This document shows positions 1 to 9,524 of a stretch of 64,000 nucleotides of DNA, in pieces. The DNA is taken from positions 124,001 to 188,000 of the forward strand of contig CANMLL010000003.1 in the NCBI GenBank assembly GCA_947498775.1, read 5' to 3'. The stretch's first letter is position 1. Each line of letters starts with the position of its first letter. The position numbers and the translations under genes are program-made. The DNA comes from an uncultured Aquimarina sp. (lineage in GTDB: Bacteria; Bacteroidota; Bacteroidia; Flavobacteriales; Flavobacteriaceae). The notes beneath the pieces were generated by a model. That model saw nothing but the letters and a program-made list of their open reading frames with translations, was not told the origin of the DNA and made no database searches.

Positions 1-849
1 TCCATTTTTTTTGCTGATATGAAGAATACATTTGTTTGTATTAACCACCTGCTTCAGGCTAATTTCCTGATCCGAAATCGTCGTAAATTCAGCATCCTTA
101 TAAAAAGACTTGTACAAATTTTTTGCTTCCTCTTCGCTACCATCGTATTTGGTATATATCGTTGCATAAATTCCTTTACTGAAATTCCCTCGATTAGGAA
201 TAAAAAACAGAGGAACTTCAAAATCATTTTGCATTTGTTGTAAACTTTGTACTATCTCTCCCATATGTTGATGGGTAAATACTTTATAACTAGAGAAATT
301 ATTATCTCTCCAACTAAAATGTGTTGTATTACCAGGAATTACTCCGGCTCCCGTGCTTCCAGTTGTTGCATTAATATGTACTGCATCCTTAATTTTTCTT
401 TTGGAAACCAATGGCAATAGTGCCAGTTGAATAGCTGTTGCAAAACATCCCGGGTTAGCAATATTCTTTGCCGATTTTATTTTCTCCTTTTGCAATTCTG
501 GTAAACCATAGATAAAATCTCTATTTAAATATTTTTCATCTTTCTTTAACCTAAAATCATTACCCAGATCTATAACTTTTGTGGTTTCTGAAAAGTTATG
601 AGTTTTTAAGAACGCCTGGGATCTTCCATGGCCTAAGCATAAAAACAACACATCAACATTAAGGTTTACTGTATCTGTAAACTCTAGATCGATCTCTCCT
701 ATCATATCAGGATGTTGTTCATGAATAGCAACACCTGCATTGGTAGTACTGTACACAAAATCCAGCTCAACTTTAGGATGATGAACGAGCAATCTCAATA
801 ACTCCCCAGCTGTGTACCCTGATCCGCCTATGATTCCAACTTTTATCAT
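1..849 (-). CDS. argC: N-acetyl-gamma-glutamyl-phosphate reductase (3' end outside window)
   Basis: This enzyme makes the third step of arginine synthesis: NADPH-dependent reduction of N-acyl-glutamyl phosphate to the semialdehyde, in the cytoplasm. The visible 283 residues begin MIKVGIIGGSG, a Rossmann nucleotide-binding start, and carry the catalytic-Cys motif NPGCFATA near residue 130 and the STGAG region. The frame stays open to base 1, so the last part of the protein lies outside the window. Its ATG overlaps the argG stop codon as ATGA, which points to translational coupling and one transcript with argG and the upstream acyltransferase. Whether the substrate is N-acetyl or N-succinyl glutamyl phosphate (both occur in Bacteroidota) cannot be told from this sequence. 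Confidence 0.95.
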   Translation of the reverse strand, partial: MIKVGIIGGSGYTAGELLRLLVHHPKVELDFVYSTTNAGVAIHEQHPDMIGEIDLEFTDTVNLNVDVLFLCLGHGRSQAFLKTHNFSETTKVIDLGNDFRLKKDEKYLNRDFIYGLPELQKEKIKSAKNIANPGCFATAIQLALLPLVSKRKIKDAVHINATTGSTGAGVIPGNTTHFSWRDNNFSSYKVFTHQHMGEIVQSLQQMQNDFEVPLFFIPNRGNFSKGIYATIYTKYDGSEEEAKNLYKSFYKDAEFTTISDQEISLKQVVNTNKCILHISKKNG

Positions 850-2036
850 GATTCGCCTGGATTTATATTGTGATATATCTTATTGGCATTACCATAGATT
901 TTTATAAATCCTTTTGCATCTTCAGACGTCCAGGAATTATTCATCTCTCCATACTGTCCAAAATCAGATTTCATCATATCATAATCAGATTCGATTCCTT
1001 CCAACGTAAAATGGTATGGTTTTAATTTCACGGTTACATTTCCGGTTACCGACTTTTGCGAATCTTCTAGAAAAACCTCAATATTTCGCATTACAGGATC
1101 CAGGTAATTCCCTTCATGTAGTAACATCCCATACCAATTAGCCAATTGCTCTTTCCAATATTGTTGCCATTTGGTGAGCACATGTTTTTCTAATAAATGA
1201 TGTGCTTTGATAATCACAATAGGAGCCGCAGCTTCAAAACCTACTCTTCCTTTGATTCCGATAATGGTGTCGCCCACATGGATATCTCTTCCGATAGCAA
1301 AAGCGCTTGCTAACTCTTCTAATTTTTGAATATTTTTCACTGGGGTATCTTTAACACCATCTAATCCAACCAATTCTCCATTTTCAAAATTAAGTATGAT
1401 GGTTTCTTCTTTTTCTTTTTGAAGTTGACTTGGGTATGCCTCTTCTGGCAGTGCATTATGAGAAGTCAAGGTTTCTTTTCCACCAACACTGGTTCCCCAA
1501 ATACCTTTATTAATAGAATATTGCGCTTTTTCCCAGCTGTAGTTTACTCCATATTTCTCTAGATAGGCTACCTCCTCTTGTCTGGAAAGTTTTAAGTCTC
1601 TAATGGGTGTAATAATCTCTATTTCTGGTGCCAATGTTTGAAAAATTACATCAAATCGAATTTGGTCATTCCCGGCACCGGTACTACCATGAGCAATGTA
1701 TTTTGCTCCGATTTTCTTGGCATAATTGATTACTTCAATAGCCTGAAAAATTCGTTCTGCACTTACCGAAAGTGGATACGTATTATTTTTAAGAACATTA
1801 CCAAAAATTAGATACTTGATTGCCTTTTGGTAAAATTCATTTACTATCGTTTTATTCACATGATCAGAACTTCCTAATTCGTAGGCTCTCTTCTCTGTTT
1901 CTTCTAATTCTTTTTCTGAAAAACCTCCTGTATTTACCAAAATGGTATGTACCGCCAAGTTTCTCTCATGCATAAGGTATTTTACGCAATACGAGGTATC
2001 CAGACCACCGCTATATGCCAATATTACTTTTTCCAT
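846..2036 (-). CDS. argG: Argininosuccinate synthase
   Basis: ArgG joins citrulline and aspartate with ATP to give argininosuccinate, the second-last step of arginine synthesis. The protein is 396 residues, the usual family length. The ATP-pyrophosphatase loop is seen in the N-terminal AYSGGLDTSY, and the conserved HGSTGAGNDQ motif follows near residue 115. The start codon lies inside the 3' end of the upstream acyltransferase gene (13-base overlap), and the stop overlaps the start of argC, so the three genes are almost certainly co-transcribed. No unusual features were seen. Function is assigned from clear family motifs; the operon position supports it. Confidence 0.97.
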   Translation of the reverse strand: MEKVILAYSGGLDTSYCVKYLMHERNLAVHTILVNTGGFSEKELEETEKRAYELGSSDHVNKTIVNEFYQKAIKYLIFGNVLKNNTYPLSVSAERIFQAIEVINYAKKIGAKYIAHGSTGAGNDQIRFDVIFQTLAPEIEIITPIRDLKLSRQEEVAYLEKYGVNYSWEKAQYSINKGIWGTSVGGKETLTSHNALPEEAYPSQLQKEKEETIILNFENGELVGLDGVKDTPVKNIQKLEELASAFAIGRDIHVGDTIIGIKGRVGFEAAAPIVIIKAHHLLEKHVLTKWQQYWKEQLANWYGMLLHEGNYLDPVMRNIEVFLEDSQKSVTGNVTVKLKPYHFTLEGIESDYDMMKSDFGQYGEMNNSWTSEDAKGFIKIYGNANKIYHNINPGES

Positions 2037-2665
2037 AATAACAATTGTTTATTGCTTGTAAGCATGGTTTGCTTAATATGTTTTAATCTTTTCAATACTT
2101 TCTTATTAAACCATTTTTCTTTTTTCTTTACCTTTTTTGATGGGTCATATAACATTCCTGTACACAAGCACATTTTATGCTCTTTGGATGTCAGAATATC
2201 AAAATTTGCACATGTTTTACAGCCTGACCAAAATTTAGGGTCATCGGTAAGCTCTGAAAAAGTAACTGGTCGATATCCTAGGTCTGAATTAATTTTCATT
2301 ACCGCCAATCCAGTAGTAATCCCAAATACTTTGGAGGCTGGATACTTTTTTAAAGAATAATTAAATGTGAACTCTTTAATTTTTTTTGCCAGACCCTGAT
2401 TTCTATAATCCGGATGCACAATTAAACCAGAATGTGCCACATACTTCTTATCGCCCCAAACCTCGATATAACAGAACCCCGCAAATTGATTGCCAGACAA
2501 TGCAATGATTGCATTTCTGTTCTCCATTTTGGTTTGTATATAGTCGGGAGTGCGCTTAGCAATACCGGTGCCTCGAACTTTTGCAGAGTCGGATATAACA
2601 TCACAGATTTCCTGTGAATACTTAAAGTGACTTTCGTCTGCAATTATGATATTTACCTGTTCCAT
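2024..2665 (-). CDS. GNAT-family N-acyltransferase at the head of the arginine operon
   Basis: A single-domain GNAT acyltransferase of 213 residues. The acyl-CoA pyrophosphate loop is seen as HPDYRNQGLAKK at about residues 90-102. The C-terminal third has an unusual Cys-rich stretch (CKTCANF followed by MCLCTG), which could bind a metal; that is inference. I chose the ATG at 2665 (MEQVNIII); the frame is open upstream only from a TTG at 2686. The gene is first in the operon and overlaps argG by 13 bases. Because the first step of arginine synthesis needs an N-acyltransferase and no argA or argJ is in view, it is a candidate for glutamate N-acyltransferase, but an unrelated substrate is possible. 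Confidence 0.8.
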   Translation of the reverse strand: MEQVNIIIADESHFKYSQEICDVISDSAKVRGTGIAKRTPDYIQTKMENRNAIIALSGNQFAGFCYIEVWGDKKYVAHSGLIVHPDYRNQGLAKKIKEFTFNYSLKKYPASKVFGITTGLAVMKINSDLGYRPVTFSELTDDPKFWSGCKTCANFDILTSKEHKMCLCTGMLYDPSKKVKKKEKWFNKKVLKRLKHIKQTMLTSNKQLLLWKK

Positions 2666-2844
2666 AAACGTAATTCCGTTTATCAAATAGTTTCGTTATT
2701 AAAAATTTAGGATAGGATTCCGAAAAAGTATCGATTAGCATAAGTGAATTAAAAATACTGGAATAGTACCCCTTAATACATTTTATACATCGAAAATGGA
2801 ATATGTCTCTCGGGGAAGCAGGACGCACCTACTTCAAAAGAAAA

Positions 2845-2952
2845 TTAGACCCACAAGGGGCGGCGAAAACGGCGTGCAGGTATTGTAGTATTACCAAATT
2901 TGCTCAAAGATTGGACATTAACTTCTGAATAAATAAAATTTCCCGTTTTCAT
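2845..2952 (-). CDS. Putative arginine leader peptide
   Basis: A 35-codon reading frame sits 180 bases upstream of the GNAT-argG-argC operon and on the same strand. It begins MKTGNFIYSEVN and ends IPARRFRRPLWV. Four of five consecutive codons are Arg, written CGC CGT TTT CGC CGC, although neighbouring genes mostly use AGA. It lies in a block clearly richer in G and C than the surrounding DNA. A cluster of control codons in a short ORF before the matching biosynthetic operon is the classical mark of ribosome-mediated attenuation (as in trp and his leaders). I do not see a clear intrinsic terminator after it, so the mechanism is open: it may act on translation or through Rho. Confidence 0.55.
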   Translation of the reverse strand: MKTGNFIYSEVNVQSLSKFGNTTIPARRFRRPLWV

Positions 2953-3122
2953 AATAGTAACTCTAAATCGTCGGCCTTAGCCCCTTTCGTTAACTAGATG
3001 GTACAATATTACATAAAAAATAATAAGCATTACCTTTAAACAATAAAAACTAATCAATTTTTAAGGTTTTTTCAAAATTACAAAGCTTTCATCACTAATT
3101 TGATATTTTATTACCCTAAAAA

Positions 3123-3152
3123 CAAAAAAAAGACTGCCTATTCAGACAGTCT
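3123..3152 (-). terminator. Intrinsic terminator of the outer-membrane barrel gene
   Basis: An inverted repeat (AGACTG at 3131-3136 and CAGTCT at 3147-3152) is followed, read on the minus strand, by a run of eight T. It lies 26 bases after the stop codon of the 3178-3735 gene, as expected for a Rho-independent terminator. Confidence 0.8.
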
Positions 3153-3177
3153 CTTATAAATTTATAGTAGGTATTTA

Positions 3178-3735
3178 TTATTTTCCTCCGAAAGTGAATA
3201 ATAATCCAAGGTTAACTGTAATATCACTTACTGAATTATCACCAACTTTACCGGCACTTAAATAGGCTATATTCATGTTAAGAACTCCATATTTAAAACC
3301 TAGAGCTGGGCGGAAAGAGAAATTAGATTCACTCCCATCAGCTTCTAAAGTCTGTCCGTTTCCTTCTATTTCTACTGCTCCTACACTAGTGATACCTAAG
3401 CCAAGACTACCATAAGGTCTAAATCCTTCTTTCGTAAAATAGTATCGCCCATTAAGCATATAACTTCCTAATGCTATTGCTCCGTAAGATATTGTTTGTC
3501 CTGCTATATCCGCATCACCACCAACTAAGAAGTCTCCGTGATACAAAATCGAAACATCAATATCCTCAGTAACACCATATCCTAGTTCAAAATGCGCAGA
3601 AAGACCACCGTCTGTAATATCAGCAATATCACCAGAGGGTATTGCATAACCCACACCAAGACCAAGTTTTACTTGAGCGTTTGTAGCAGTTAGTCCTAAT
3701 AAAGCAACTGCAGTAAAAAGTAATAATTTTTTCAT
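3178..3735 (-). CDS. Small outer-membrane beta-barrel protein
   Basis: A 185-residue secreted protein with a clear signal peptide (MKKLLLFTAVALLGLTATNAQ, cut after about residue 20). The mature part is made of alternating short strands rich in Gly and aromatic residues, such as KLGLGVGYAIPSGD near the start, and ends with VNLGLLFTFGGK, a typical C-terminal barrel strand. This is the pattern of small OmpX/OmpW/opacity-like 8-stranded barrels of Bacteroidota. The gene stands alone with its own terminator, and nothing nearby hints at a specific role. Structural class is well supported; function is unknown. Confidence 0.8.
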   Translation of the reverse strand: MKKLLLFTAVALLGLTATNAQVKLGLGVGYAIPSGDIADITDGGLSAHFELGYGVTEDIDVSILYHGDFLVGGDADIAGQTISYGAIALGSYMLNGRYYFTKEGFRPYGSLGLGITSVGAVEIEGNGQTLEADGSESNFSFRPALGFKYGVLNMNIAYLSAGKVGDNSVSDITVNLGLLFTFGGK

Positions 3736-3879
3736 AATAGATTTAGGTTTTATCGTTTAAATGTGTTAATATATCGATAAAAAGTTTAAATTAACATTTT
3801 TTTAGTAAAAAAATTCACACAGTAAATCTAAACACCTGATAATGTACGTTTTAAAAAAACACTAAATACTAGTAAAGAA

Positions 3880-3940
3880 CCTCGGGGGAAGCCCACGAGG
3901 CATTTGTAAGAAACTGATTTTTGATTTTGAGGCAAGCCTC
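3880..3940. repeat. Intergenic hairpin pair (possible dispersed repeat)
   Basis: The 301-base gap between the barrel gene and ilvA holds two small hairpins in an otherwise AT-rich stretch: CCTCG/CGAGG at 3880-3900 and GAGGC/GCCTC at 3929-3940. Their GC-rich character suggests a dispersed intergenic element. A looser resemblance (CCTCGG...GCAAG, GGGCAAGCC) occurs near 39405-39455. No gene is visible here. Confidence 0.3.
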
Positions 3941-4036
3941 CTTTAGCATTTAAATATCGATTATCGAGTAAAATGAGCTAAATATCAAGAATCTTTAGTA
4001 GCACTTAGAAACTAATACGAACATTTACAATAATCA

Positions 4037-5302
4037 TCAAACCAAAAATTGAAACAGATCTGGTTTGTCATTCAAATAATCTCCAAAGAAACTAAGCTCT
4101 TTCATACGAGAGATCAAAGGTTCAAGATCCTTTTTATCCTTCAATTCTATTCCTACTACCGCGGGTCCATTTTCTCTGCTGGATTTCTTAGAGTATTCAA
4201 AATGGGTAATATCATCATTGGGCCCAAGTACTTCGCCCACAAATTGTTTTAATGCACCTGCTCTTTGCGGAAAACGAACTATGAAATAATGTTTCAAATC
4301 TGCATACAGCAAGGCTCTCTCTTTGATTTCTGCTGTACGAGTAATGTCATTATTGCTCCCGCTTACTATACAAACTACATTCTTCCCTTTAATTTTGTCT
4401 TTATAAAACTCTAAAGCTGCCAGCGTTAAAGCTCCTGCAGGTTCGACAACGATAGCATCTCTATTGTACAGATCAAGAATGGTTTGGCATACCAATCCTT
4501 CTGGAACGGTATACATATCGGACAGATGTTCTTTACAGATCTCAAAATTGAGGTCCCCAACTTTTTGAACAGCGGCCCCATCGATAAACTTATCGATATC
4601 CAAAACCTCGGTATTCTTATTATTTTTAATTGATGTAAGCATAGAGGGTGCTCCATCGGGTTCTATACCTATGATTTTGGTTTTAGGAGATAAGGCTTTT
4701 AAAGCACCACATAATCCAGAGGCCAATCCGCCACCGCCAATCGCTACAAAAACATAATCGATTGGTACATCTGCCTGTTCAAATATTTCAAGACCGATAG
4801 TGCCCTGTCCTTCAATGGTTTTTGGATCTTCAAAGGGGTGAACAAATGTTTTTCCTTCGGTTTCGCAAATCTTCATTGCGGCTTTTGAGGAGTCATCAAA
4901 GGTATCTCCTTCTAATACAATCTTTACATGATCACCACCAAACATTTGTGTTTGTGCTATCTTTTGTTTTGGTGTCACCGAAGGCATATAAATTGTCCCT
5001 TCAATGCCCAAATGATTACATGCAAACGCAACTCCCTGAGCGTGATTTCCAGCACTGGCACACACTACTCCCTTTTCTAATTGTTCTTTGCTTAAAGAAC
5101 TAATCTTATTGTATGCCCCCCTGATCTTATAGGATCGCACACGCTGTAGATCCTCTCTTTTGAGTAGAATATTTGCGTCATACCTTCTTGAGTACCGAAT
5201 ACTATTCATCAAAGGAGTTACCATTGCAACTTCTTTAATGGTAGAAGCTGCCTTTTGGATATCCTCTAAAGCCGGAAAATATGTGGTGGTGGCAGTTCTC
5301 AT
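4037..5302 (-). CDS. ilvA: Threonine ammonia-lyase, biosynthetic
   Basis: IlvA deaminates threonine to 2-oxobutanoate, the entry step of isoleucine synthesis. It is a 421-residue fold-type II PLP enzyme: the Schiff-base Lys lies in SYKIRGAYNK (about residue 59), the substrate loop is SAGNHAQG, and the phosphate-binding Gly loop is GGGGLASG near residue 190. The last 90 residues form one ACT-like regulatory domain (HYFIVRFPQRAGALKQF onward), so feedback control by isoleucine is likely; E. coli IlvA has two such domains. The gene is last in the ilvDBNCA order, 128 bases after ilvC. Presence beside the full ilv set favours the biosynthetic over the catabolic enzyme. Confidence 0.95.
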   Translation of the reverse strand: MRTATTTYFPALEDIQKAASTIKEVAMVTPLMNSIRYSRRYDANILLKREDLQRVRSYKIRGAYNKISSLSKEQLEKGVVCASAGNHAQGVAFACNHLGIEGTIYMPSVTPKQKIAQTQMFGGDHVKIVLEGDTFDDSSKAAMKICETEGKTFVHPFEDPKTIEGQGTIGLEIFEQADVPIDYVFVAIGGGGLASGLCGALKALSPKTKIIGIEPDGAPSMLTSIKNNKNTEVLDIDKFIDGAAVQKVGDLNFEICKEHLSDMYTVPEGLVCQTILDLYNRDAIVVEPAGALTLAALEFYKDKIKGKNVVCIVSGSNNDITRTAEIKERALLYADLKHYFIVRFPQRAGALKQFVGEVLGPNDDITHFEYSKKSSRENGPAVVGIELKDKKDLEPLISRMKELSFFGDYLNDKPDLFQFLV

Positions 5303-5430
5303 AATTCTTAGTTCTTTACTTTTGTAAGCCAGGATCCATCAAAGGTCACACAATACACATCTCAAAACCTTAACAGATCCGGCTATACAAAAAATGGTTG
5401 GTTACATCATTTTTATTGATTAAAACCGTA

Positions 5431-6906
5431 TTATATTACTCTTTTCATTGCTGTCATAGAAGCTCTTAATCTTGCTCCTACTTTCTCGATCGGATGATTT
5501 CTAAGTACTGCGTTTACTTCTATTAATTTTGCATTGTCCACTCCATCGTTTTTTCCATTATCAAATGCCTTTCCGATCACATCTGTATCGATTTTTTTCA
5601 TAAAATCAGCCAATAATGGTTTACAGGCATGATCAAACAGGTAGCAGCCATATTCTGCCGTATCAGAAATTACTCGATTCATTTCAAATAATTTTTTACG
5701 GGCAATCGTATTGGCGATAAGTGGCGTCTCATGTAATGATTCGTAGTATGCAGACTCTTCAATAATTCCAGATTCTGTCATCGCTTCAAAAGCTAATTCT
5801 ACACCAGCTCTTACCAAAGCAACCATAAGCACCCCATTATCATAGAATTCTTGCTCCGTAATTTCTACATCTGCAGCTGGAGTTTTTTCAAAAGCAGTTT
5901 CTCCTGTAGCCGCTCTCCATGCCAATAAGTTTTTATCGTCATTTGCCCAATCTTCCATCATGGTTTTTGAAAAATGACCAGTCATGATATCATCCATGTG
6001 TTTTTGAAACAGCGGACGCATACTATCTTTTAATTCTTCGGATAATTCAAAAGCCTTTATTTTGGAAAGGTTAGACAATCGATCCATCATATTAGTGATC
6101 CCACCATATTTCATACCTTCGGTAATAGTCTCCCAACCGTATTGAATCAATTTTGAAGCATATCCAGGGTCGATTCCCTTCTCTATCATTTTATCAAAAC
6201 ATAAAATAGATCCTGTTTGCAACAAACCACAAAGTATGGTTTGCTCACCCATAAGATCAGATTTCACCTCGGCTACAAATGAAGATTCTAAAACACCTGC
6301 TCTATTACCACCTGTAGCTACCGCATAGGCTTTTGCCTGATCCAGGCCATGCCCTTGCGGATCATTCTCTGGATGCACTGCAATCAAGGTAGGTACTCCA
6401 AATCCTCTTTTATATTCTTCTCTTACCTCAGAACCGGGGCATTTGGGCGCTACCATAATTACGGTAAGATCCTCGCGAACCTGCATCCCTTCTTCTACAA
6501 TATTAAAACCGTGTGAATATGATAATGTTGCTCCTTTTTTCATTAATGGCATCACGGTATTTACTACTTGCGTATGCTGTTTATCCGGGGTTAAATTAAT
6601 GACCACATCGGCATTCGGAATCAAATCCTCATAGGTTCCCACATTAAAACCGTTATCGGTTGCATTCTTATAAGATTGCCTTTTTTCATTAATTGCAGCT
6701 GCACGAAGAGCATAAGAAATATCCAAACCAGAATCTCTCATATTCAATCCCTGATTAAGACCTTGTGCACCGCACCCAACAATAACAATTTTTTTCCCTT
6801 TTAAGGCATCAACACCAGCCGAAAACTCATCGGCATCCATAAATCTACATTTTCCTAATTGTGTTAGTTGATCTCTTAATGATAGCGTATTAAAATAATT
6901 TGCCAT
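5431..6906 (-). CDS. ilvC: Ketol-acid reductoisomerase, class II
   Basis: IlvC isomerises and reduces acetolactate or acetohydroxybutyrate to the dihydroxy acid with NADPH and Mg2+. At 491 residues it is the long class II form, as in E. coli, with a duplicated C-terminal knotted domain. The NADPH-binding loop is [13 protein letters not shown] at about residues 40-52, followed by [13 protein letters not shown], which supplies phosphate-binding basic residues. The catalytic region includes [10 protein letters not shown]. It lies between ilvN and ilvA in the same direction; a 180-base gap before it contains a repeat rather than an obvious promoter. Confidence 0.97.
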   Translation of the reverse strand: MANYFNTLSLRDQLTQLGKCRFMDADEFSAGVDALKGKKIVIVGCGAQGLNQGLNMRDSGLDISYALRAAAINEKRQSYKNATDNGFNVGTYEDLIPNADVVINLTPDKQHTQVVNTVMPLMKKGATLSYSHGFNIVEEGMQVREDLTVIMVAPKCPGSEVREEYKRGFGVPTLIAVHPENDPQGHGLDQAKAYAVATGGNRAGVLESSFVAEVKSDLMGEQTILCGLLQTGSILCFDKMIEKGIDPGYASKLIQYGWETITEGMKYGGITNMMDRLSNLSKIKAFELSEELKDSMRPLFQKHMDDIMTGHFSKTMMEDWANDDKNLLAWRAATGETAFEKTPAADVEITEQEFYDNGVLMVALVRAGVELAFEAMTESGIIEESAYYESLHETPLIANTIARKKLFEMNRVISDTAEYGCYLFDHACKPLLADFMKKIDTDVIGKAFDNGKNDGVDNAKLIEVNAVLRNHPIEKVGARLRASMTAMKRVI

Positions 6907-6978
6907 TTCTTTTTTTAATTTGTTGTTATTTCCACTACGGAAATTTGATTTAATTTTGATTTTAGTTGTTTCTTTTTT

Positions 6979-7087
6979 TGGGTGTATCCCCAGATAAATC
7001 AGGGGTCGGGCTATTCGCTATATCTTTTATCTTTGAGCCCTTCGAGAGCCTCTGGGATCAAAGATAAAAGGATGCCGCTGCTATCCC
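6979..7087. repeat. REP-like intergenic repeat between ilvC and ilvN
   Basis: This gap holds a structured, GC-richer element. A 13-bp perfect inverted repeat (7024-7036 with 7058-7070) is enclosed by segments reading CGGGCTATTCGCTATAT on one side and GGATGCCGCTGCTATCCC on the other. The look is that of the dispersed intergenic repeats often found in flavobacterial genomes; that family link is from memory and is not proved by a second copy here. It touches the 3' end of ilvN and could fold in the mRNA between ilvN and ilvC. Confidence 0.5.
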
Positions 7088-7621
7088 TTACACAGTTTCT
7101 ATTGCAAATTTTTCCAGAATTGTTGAAATATGCATCTTTTCTTTGGTCACTGCAATCCGGCCAGATCTGGTAAACTGCATTAATCCATACGGTTCTAGTT
7201 TATGATACAAAGCATCCACTTCTCTGCGTCTCCCTGTCTTTTCTAGAACAAAAAACTCTGGGGTTACCGTTACGATATTCGAATTACTATTTTTTATAAC
7301 ATTCTGGATCTGGCGTTCTTCAAACAGCAATTTTGATTCAATTTTAAACAGCGCCGTTTCCTGATAGATAATATCTTCTTCCTTATGATAAAATGCTTTG
7401 ATTACTTCGATTTGCTTTTCTATTTGACCAACAATCTTCTTTACCTGTTCCTCGGTTATTTTTACTGCAATAGTAAACCGGAACACATCTTTGATCTCGG
7501 ATTGCGAAGCGGTCATACTATCCAAATTAATATGACGCTTTAAAAAGATAGCCGAAATTCTATTGAGCAATCCTATATTGTTTTCGGTGTATACCGATAT
7601 TGTAAAATTTTCTTTGTCCAT
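7088..7621 (-). CDS. ilvN: Acetolactate synthase small (regulatory) subunit
   Basis: The regulatory subunit of acetohydroxyacid synthase; it binds valine and activates IlvB. The 177-residue protein begins with an ACT domain (FTISVYTENNIGLLNRISAIF, then RHINLDSMTASQSE) and continues into the C-terminal ALS domain with FVLEKTGRRREVDALYHKLEPYG. Length fits the family. The gene follows ilvB after 114 bases and precedes ilvC, the common Bacteroidota order. Called ilvN for its ilvB partner; ilvH would be an equivalent label. Confidence 0.95.
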   Translation of the reverse strand: MDKENFTISVYTENNIGLLNRISAIFLKRHINLDSMTASQSEIKDVFRFTIAVKITEEQVKKIVGQIEKQIEVIKAFYHKEEDIIYQETALFKIESKLLFEERQIQNVIKNSNSNIVTVTPEFFVLEKTGRRREVDALYHKLEPYGLMQFTRSGRIAVTKEKMHISTILEKFAIETV

Positions 7622-7735
7622 GATTTATTTTTTAATAAAACCTTCAACCCAACTCTCTTCTTCAATCTTCAATATAGAAGATACTATTGCCGCACACATA
7701 TTCTGAATTCTGAATTCATCATTCTTTATTATTTA

Positions 7736-9469
7736 TTATTCAAGTCTTATATCAGAAACCGATGCTCCCGTTGGGATCATTGGAAATACATTGTTTTCTT
7801 TTTCAACACAAACCTCCAAGAAGTAGGGTTCCTTTGAAGCGATCATTTCTTTAATAGCTCCTTGCAGATCTTCTCGTTTGGTTACTCTTTTAGCATCGAT
7901 ATGATATCCTTCTGCAATTTTCACAAAATCAGGGTTCACCATTTCGGTAGAGGCATATCGTTTATCAAAAAACAATTGTTGCCATTGCCGCACCATCCCA
8001 AGGAAATCATTATTCAACACCACAATCTTTACCGGTACCCTTGTCTGAAAAATTGTACCCAACTCTTGTATTGTCATTTGATACCCTCCATCTCCAATAA
8101 TAGCAACCACTTCTCGATCCGGAGCACCCATTTTTGCACCAATAGCGGCAGGCAGAGCAAATCCCATGGTACCCAAACCGCCAGAGGTTACATTACTTTT
8201 GGACTTTGTAAACTCGGCATATCGGCAGGCAATCATTTGATGCTGCCCCACATCAGAAACAAGTATTGCATCCCCTTTGGTTTCTTCATTAATTCCTCTA
8301 AGGACTTCGCCCATAGAAAGACCATCTTTTTTGGGGTATAATTCTTCTTTGATCACTTTATCAAATTCAATTTTATCATAATCCTTGAACTCTTTTAACC
8401 AAGATTCATAAGATTTTGGTGTGACCAGTGGAAGTATTTGTGCCAACGTATCTTTTACATTACCCATTACAGCTACATCGGCTTTTACATTTTTATTTAC
8501 TTCGGCAGGATCAATTTCAAAATGAATTACCTTAGCCTGCTTTGCATAGGTCTGTAAATTTCCGGTTACGCGGTCATCAAAACGCATTCCTATAGCCAAT
8601 AACAAATCACACTCGTTTGTTAACTTATTGGGTCCGTAATTACCATGCATACCCACCATTCCTACATTCAAAGGATGAGCGGTTGGCAAGGCCGATAGAC
8701 CTAGAATAGTCCATGCGGCAGGAATTCCTGATTTTCCTATAAACTTTTTCAGCTCTTCTTCGGCTTCTCCTAAGATCACTCCCTGACCAAAAACGATCAT
8801 GGGTTTTTTGGCATCATTAATTAATTTGGCTGCCTCTTTTATACTTTTTGGATCTGTTTCCGGAACCGGTTTATAGCTTCTTATTCCTTTACATGCTGAA
8901 TAAACAAAGTCTAATTCTCCAAATTGAGCATCCTTGGTAATATCGATTAATACGGGTCCAGGGCGACCAGAACGAGCAATATAAAATGCTTTAGCTAATA
9001 CAGTTGGTATATCTTCTGCTTTGGTAACCTGATGATTCCATTTAGTAATAGGTGTAGAGATCCCTATAATATCTGTTTCCTGAAATGCATCAGAACCTAA
9101 CAAGTGAGAACCTACCTGACCGGTTATACATACCATTGGTGTAGAATCGATCTGAGCATCTGCTATTCCGGTTACAAAATTGGTAGCTCCAGGTCCTGAA
9201 GTTGCAACAGCAACACCTACTTTACCACTAGCTCGGGCATATCCTTGCGCCGCATGGGTTGCTCCTTGTTCATGTCGTGTTAACACATGCTGTAACTGAT
9301 CCTGATATTTATACAACTCATCATATACGGGCATGATCGCTCCACCCGGGTAGCCATATATCAAATCAACACCCTCTGCCAAAAGACAGCGAATTACTGC
9401 TTCTGCTCCGGTCATTTTTTCGGTTACCACTTTTGTATTCTTTTTTATCGTTTGCGTTTGTGTTTCCAT
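7736..9469 (-). CDS. ilvB: Acetolactate synthase large (catalytic) subunit
   Basis: The thiamine-diphosphate enzyme that condenses two pyruvates, or pyruvate and 2-oxobutanoate, the first shared step of branched-chain amino acid synthesis. It has 577 residues. The N-terminal ThDP domain shows VDLIYGYPGGAIMPVYDEL and the catalytic Glu in RHEQGATHAAQGYA. A central FAD-binding domain follows, and the ThDP-Mg motif GDGGYQMTIQELGT ... NNDFLGMVRQWQ is near residues 455-490. It lies between ilvD and ilvN on one strand. Confidence 0.97.
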   Translation of the reverse strand: METQTQTIKKNTKVVTEKMTGAEAVIRCLLAEGVDLIYGYPGGAIMPVYDELYKYQDQLQHVLTRHEQGATHAAQGYARASGKVGVAVATSGPGATNFVTGIADAQIDSTPMVCITGQVGSHLLGSDAFQETDIIGISTPITKWNHQVTKAEDIPTVLAKAFYIARSGRPGPVLIDITKDAQFGELDFVYSACKGIRSYKPVPETDPKSIKEAAKLINDAKKPMIVFGQGVILGEAEEELKKFIGKSGIPAAWTILGLSALPTAHPLNVGMVGMHGNYGPNKLTNECDLLLAIGMRFDDRVTGNLQTYAKQAKVIHFEIDPAEVNKNVKADVAVMGNVKDTLAQILPLVTPKSYESWLKEFKDYDKIEFDKVIKEELYPKKDGLSMGEVLRGINEETKGDAILVSDVGQHQMIACRYAEFTKSKSNVTSGGLGTMGFALPAAIGAKMGAPDREVVAIIGDGGYQMTIQELGTIFQTRVPVKIVVLNNDFLGMVRQWQQLFFDKRYASTEMVNPDFVKIAEGYHIDAKRVTKREDLQGAIKEMIASKEPYFLEVCVEKENNVFPMIPTGASVSDIRLE

Positions 9470-9524
9470 ACGCTTTATTTATTTGGAGTCCGGATTATTT
9501 ACATCAAGACTTTGATCTTTTATT

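Noticed and set aside
1947..2360. 137-codon plus-strand frame opposite argG and the GNAT gene
   Set aside because: It is antisense to two clearly conserved genes and has no motif of its own.
2622..2828. 68-codon minus-strand frame between the Arg leader and the GNAT gene
   Set aside because: It overlaps the start of the GNAT gene in another frame and has no family features; the 35-codon frame upstream fits a leader better.
2800..3000. GC-rich patch as a tmRNA, RNase P RNA or known riboswitch
   Set aside because: I could not find the conserved tmRNA ends, the RNase P core or a riboswitch core; the leader ORF explains the patch more simply.
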